DNA from: Shewanella pneumatophori
GTDB taxonomy: Bacteria > Pseudomonadota > Gammaproteobacteria > Enterobacterales > Shewanellaceae
Assembly (NCBI RefSeq): GCF_023283895.1
Contig: NZ_JAKILB010000004.1
Coordinates: forward strand, 124,001-188,000
Direction: 5' to 3'
DNA: 64,000 bases
Part shown: piece by piece, positions 62,577 through 64,000 of the stretch
How positions within the stretch are numbered: position 1 is the first letter of the stretch
How the letters are laid out: every line of letters begins with the position of its first letter
Notes under the pieces: model-generated
The model's input: the letters and a program-made list of their open reading frames with translations, nothing else
What the model was told of the DNA's origin: nothing
Database searches by the model: none
Made by a program: the position numbers and the translations under genes

Positions 62577-62882
62577 GTGAATAAATTACTGATATTTACT
62601 GTAGCTATCACGTTAATTAGTCTAGTTGGCTGTGGTGAGGATATAAAGCAGTCTAAAGTGACAAAACATACCGAGAGCCTTTGTCATCAAGCTTGGTTTG
62701 AGCAAGTCGAGCAGCAAATCGTTAGCGGTGATGGCCAAGGCCATGGTCCAGATTTGGGCTCTATGGAATGGCGCTCAGTGGTTGAGTTTAAATTAGGTAT
62801 TCGAGGTCAAGCTGGATTACCTGCCAAAGATTCACAACTATGGTGTGATTACATCGATAGTCATTACATAGAGAACCCTTAA
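62577..62882 (+). CDS. Small putative lipoprotein
   Basis: 101 residues starting at GTG 62577, nine bases after GGGAGA. The N terminus MNKLLIFTVAITLISLVGC is a lipoprotein signal with lipobox LVGC. The mature part is polar with two further cysteines (LCHQAW, LWCDYID) that could form a disulfide, and a conserved-looking WRSVVEFKLGIRG. I do not recognise a family. A 10-base perfect inverted repeat follows at 62916. Confidence 0.72.
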   Translation: MNKLLIFTVAITLISLVGCGEDIKQSKVTKHTESLCHQAWFEQVEQQIVSGDGQGHGPDLGSMEWRSVVEFKLGIRGQAGLPAKDSQLWCDYIDSHYIENP

Positions 62883-62915
62883 ATTAAACTGGGGTTCATG
62901 TCACTAGCTATAATG

Positions 62916-62941
62916 AGCTGACTAAACTATCTTAGTCAGCT
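62916..62941 (+). terminator. Hairpin after the lipoprotein gene
   Basis: AGCTGACTAA / TTAGTCAGCT, ten perfect pairs with a six-base loop, 34 bases after the stop. The following TACTCT is not a good U tract. Confidence 0.5.
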
Positions 62942-62999
62942 TACTCTGCTTAGTGATATAAGTTTGACACAAAATAAAAGCTTGATGGCGTGCGCCAGT

Positions 63000-63158
63000 A
63001 AGCTTTTCAAGTTTTTAGCACTAAACACTAAGTACTTAGCACTAAAAGCTTGGCAATAGTCTAGTTTATATCTAATAAGGACTTAGGTTGGACTTAAACA
63101 CAATAGAGTTTAAATCCAACTCAGCCGCCACTTAGGTGATGGTGATGGCGGTGATGGC
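63000..63158. repeat. Nested repeats between lipoprotein and mscS genes
   Basis: An 11-base direct repeat TTAGCACTAAA occurs at 63015-63025 and 63036-63046, 21 bases apart. It lies within an outer inverted repeat AAGCTTTT / AAAAGCTT (63000-63051), with a palindrome TAAGTACTTA at its centre. Further on, GGTGAT is repeated imperfectly at 63135-63158, next to the mscS stop. The convergent position argues against promoters. Confidence 0.5.
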
Positions 63159-63162
63159 CTAA

Positions 63163-64000
63163 TTATCGCGAAAGCTTAGTGCTTTGCATAATACTTGGCG
63201 GGCAAATATTTTGCTTTTTAAACTCTTGCATCACCCTAAGGGTGATATCAGTTTCAAATAATTTTTCAAATTTAATATCTAAAACATAGGCTTTAAGAGT
63301 CAGCTTAATCGCAAAGTAGCTGTCGCTTATATCTTGCTTTACCAGAACCACAATTGGCTTAGGTAAGTGGATATAACGGCTTGACGCAGCGGCTTCGCGA
63401 ATAATGTCACTTGCCAAGGTTAAGTCTTGATCAAGCGCTACATAAAACGGGATCACCACCTGCATATCCAATGCGCCATAGTTACCACTAATAACCACAT
63501 CACTTAAAAACTTGTTGTTTGGAATCGTGATAATGTCATCAGTTAAGGTTTGCATACGGACTGAGCGCAAACCAATGGTAATAATATCGCCGTAATGGCC
63601 TTCAAATGTCACCCTGTCGCCGACTTGAAACGGCCTGTCGATCATTACGGTTAAACCAGCGATAAACGAGGCCGCCAGATCTTTCAATGCAAAGCCCACC
63701 GATACCGCCAAGGTACCACCAATTAGGGTTAATATTCTGTCATCGACTCTAAAGCTCAGCATAAATACCGAGATCCCCGCGGTCATATAAACAAAGAACT
63801 GAAAAAATGATTGTAGTTTTTGCGCCAACATTCTGCGCTGAGCAAACTGACTACCAATAGAGTCGACAATGTTTTGGGTGAACTTGAGCATTAGCCAAGC
63901 GATAAACACCACAATAACCGACATGAATACACCGCTCCAGCGAATAAGATTCGCTATTTCGGTTAAGCTTTCTAAATTCGGCTCAGCAGCAACGACCGGT
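63163..64000 (-). CDS. MscS-family mechanosensitive channel, C-terminal part (5' end outside window)
   Basis: The frame is open on the minus strand to the window edge; residues before M63924 (AEPNLESLTEIANLIRWSGVF) look coding, so the gene starts beyond 64000. Visible are two membrane segments, the pore helix and the beta domain of MscS: LTLIGGTLAVSVGFALKDLAASFIAGLTVMIDRPFQVGDRVTFEGHYGDIITIGLRSVRMQTLTDDIITIPNNKFL. The final ~90 residues are the alpha/beta cytoplasmic domain. Such channels release osmolytes under membrane tension. The exact subtype cannot be set without the missing N terminus. Confidence 0.88.
   Translation of the reverse strand, partial: PVVAAEPNLESLTEIANLIRWSGVFMSVIVVFIAWLMLKFTQNIVDSIGSQFAQRRMLAQKLQSFFQFFVYMTAGISVFMLSFRVDDRILTLIGGTLAVSVGFALKDLAASFIAGLTVMIDRPFQVGDRVTFEGHYGDIITIGLRSVRMQTLTDDIITIPNNKFLSDVVISGNYGALDMQVVIPFYVALDQDLTLASDIIREAAASSRYIHLPKPIVVLVKQDISDSYFAIKLTLKAYVLDIKFEKLFETDITLRVMQEFKKQNICPPSIMQSTKLSR

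Overview
The window is an ordinary, gene-dense chromosomal stretch of a gammaproteobacterium. Protein sequences and gene order point to the genus Shewanella: nlpI-prfC, smp/serB divergent, ubiUV divergent from ubiT, yejM-like, olsF-like, many c-di-GMP proteins, and a PhnD-type sensor kinase beside phsABC. The kinase, regulator and phsABC arrangement resembles the thiosulfate-sensing locus (ThsSR) described from Shewanella halifaxensis, so a member of that group is plausible, but this is inference. I see no rRNA, tRNA, insertion sequence, prophage or CRISPR array.

Layout. 1-3.7 kb: end of nlpI, prfC, a small coupled ORF and a TatD-family nuclease. 3.8-11.2 kb: a complete nucleoside uptake and salvage block (NupC-type transporter, Tsx channel, deoC-deoA-deoB-deoD). 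It imports (deoxy)nucleosides through both membranes and converts them to bases plus deoxyribose-5-phosphate, then to acetaldehyde and glyceraldehyde-3-phosphate. 11.3-14.7 kb: smp/serB pair and an alpha/beta hydrolase behind a possible FNR-type promoter. 14.8-21.6 kb: divergent response regulator and sensor kinase, then phsABC for periplasmic thiosulfate/polysulfide reduction; the phsA promoter region carries two identical palindromes flanking a consensus CRP site. 21.8-31 kb: YejM-like sulfatase-fold protein, DedA, DUF2127, two PilZ proteins, radA, YgjV-like protein.

31.2-40.5 kb: RhlE-type helicase, an NCS2 purine permease preceded by a leader able to fold as a three-way junction with competing pairings (candidate riboswitch), a bifunctional OlsF-like acyltransferase with a LpxH-like phosphoesterase, a YjiH-like nucleoside-recognition membrane protein, and an Aer-like energy-taxis receptor. 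41-47.6 kb: DUF998 protein, UbiV-UbiU divergent from UbiT (oxygen-independent ubiquinone synthesis), an RluA-type pseudouridine synthase with a long N-terminal extension, a DUF1287 protein and a YfhL-type ferredoxin. 47.8-52.6 kb: AraC regulator, secreted amidohydrolase, DUF3299 protein and OprB-like porin, possibly one uptake/degradation unit. 52.7-64 kb: TrhP, HDOD protein, two GGDEF-EAL proteins, a thioesterase, a second RhlE-type helicase, a small lipoprotein and a partial MscS channel.

Two themes recur: anaerobic respiration (phs, ThsSR, UbiUVT, Aer, CRP/FNR-like sites) and nucleoside/purine transport (nupC, tsx, deo, NCS2 permease, YjiH). The strongest leads for new biology are regulatory: the phsA operator array, the purine-permease leader RNA, and the long palindrome-bearing deo leader.
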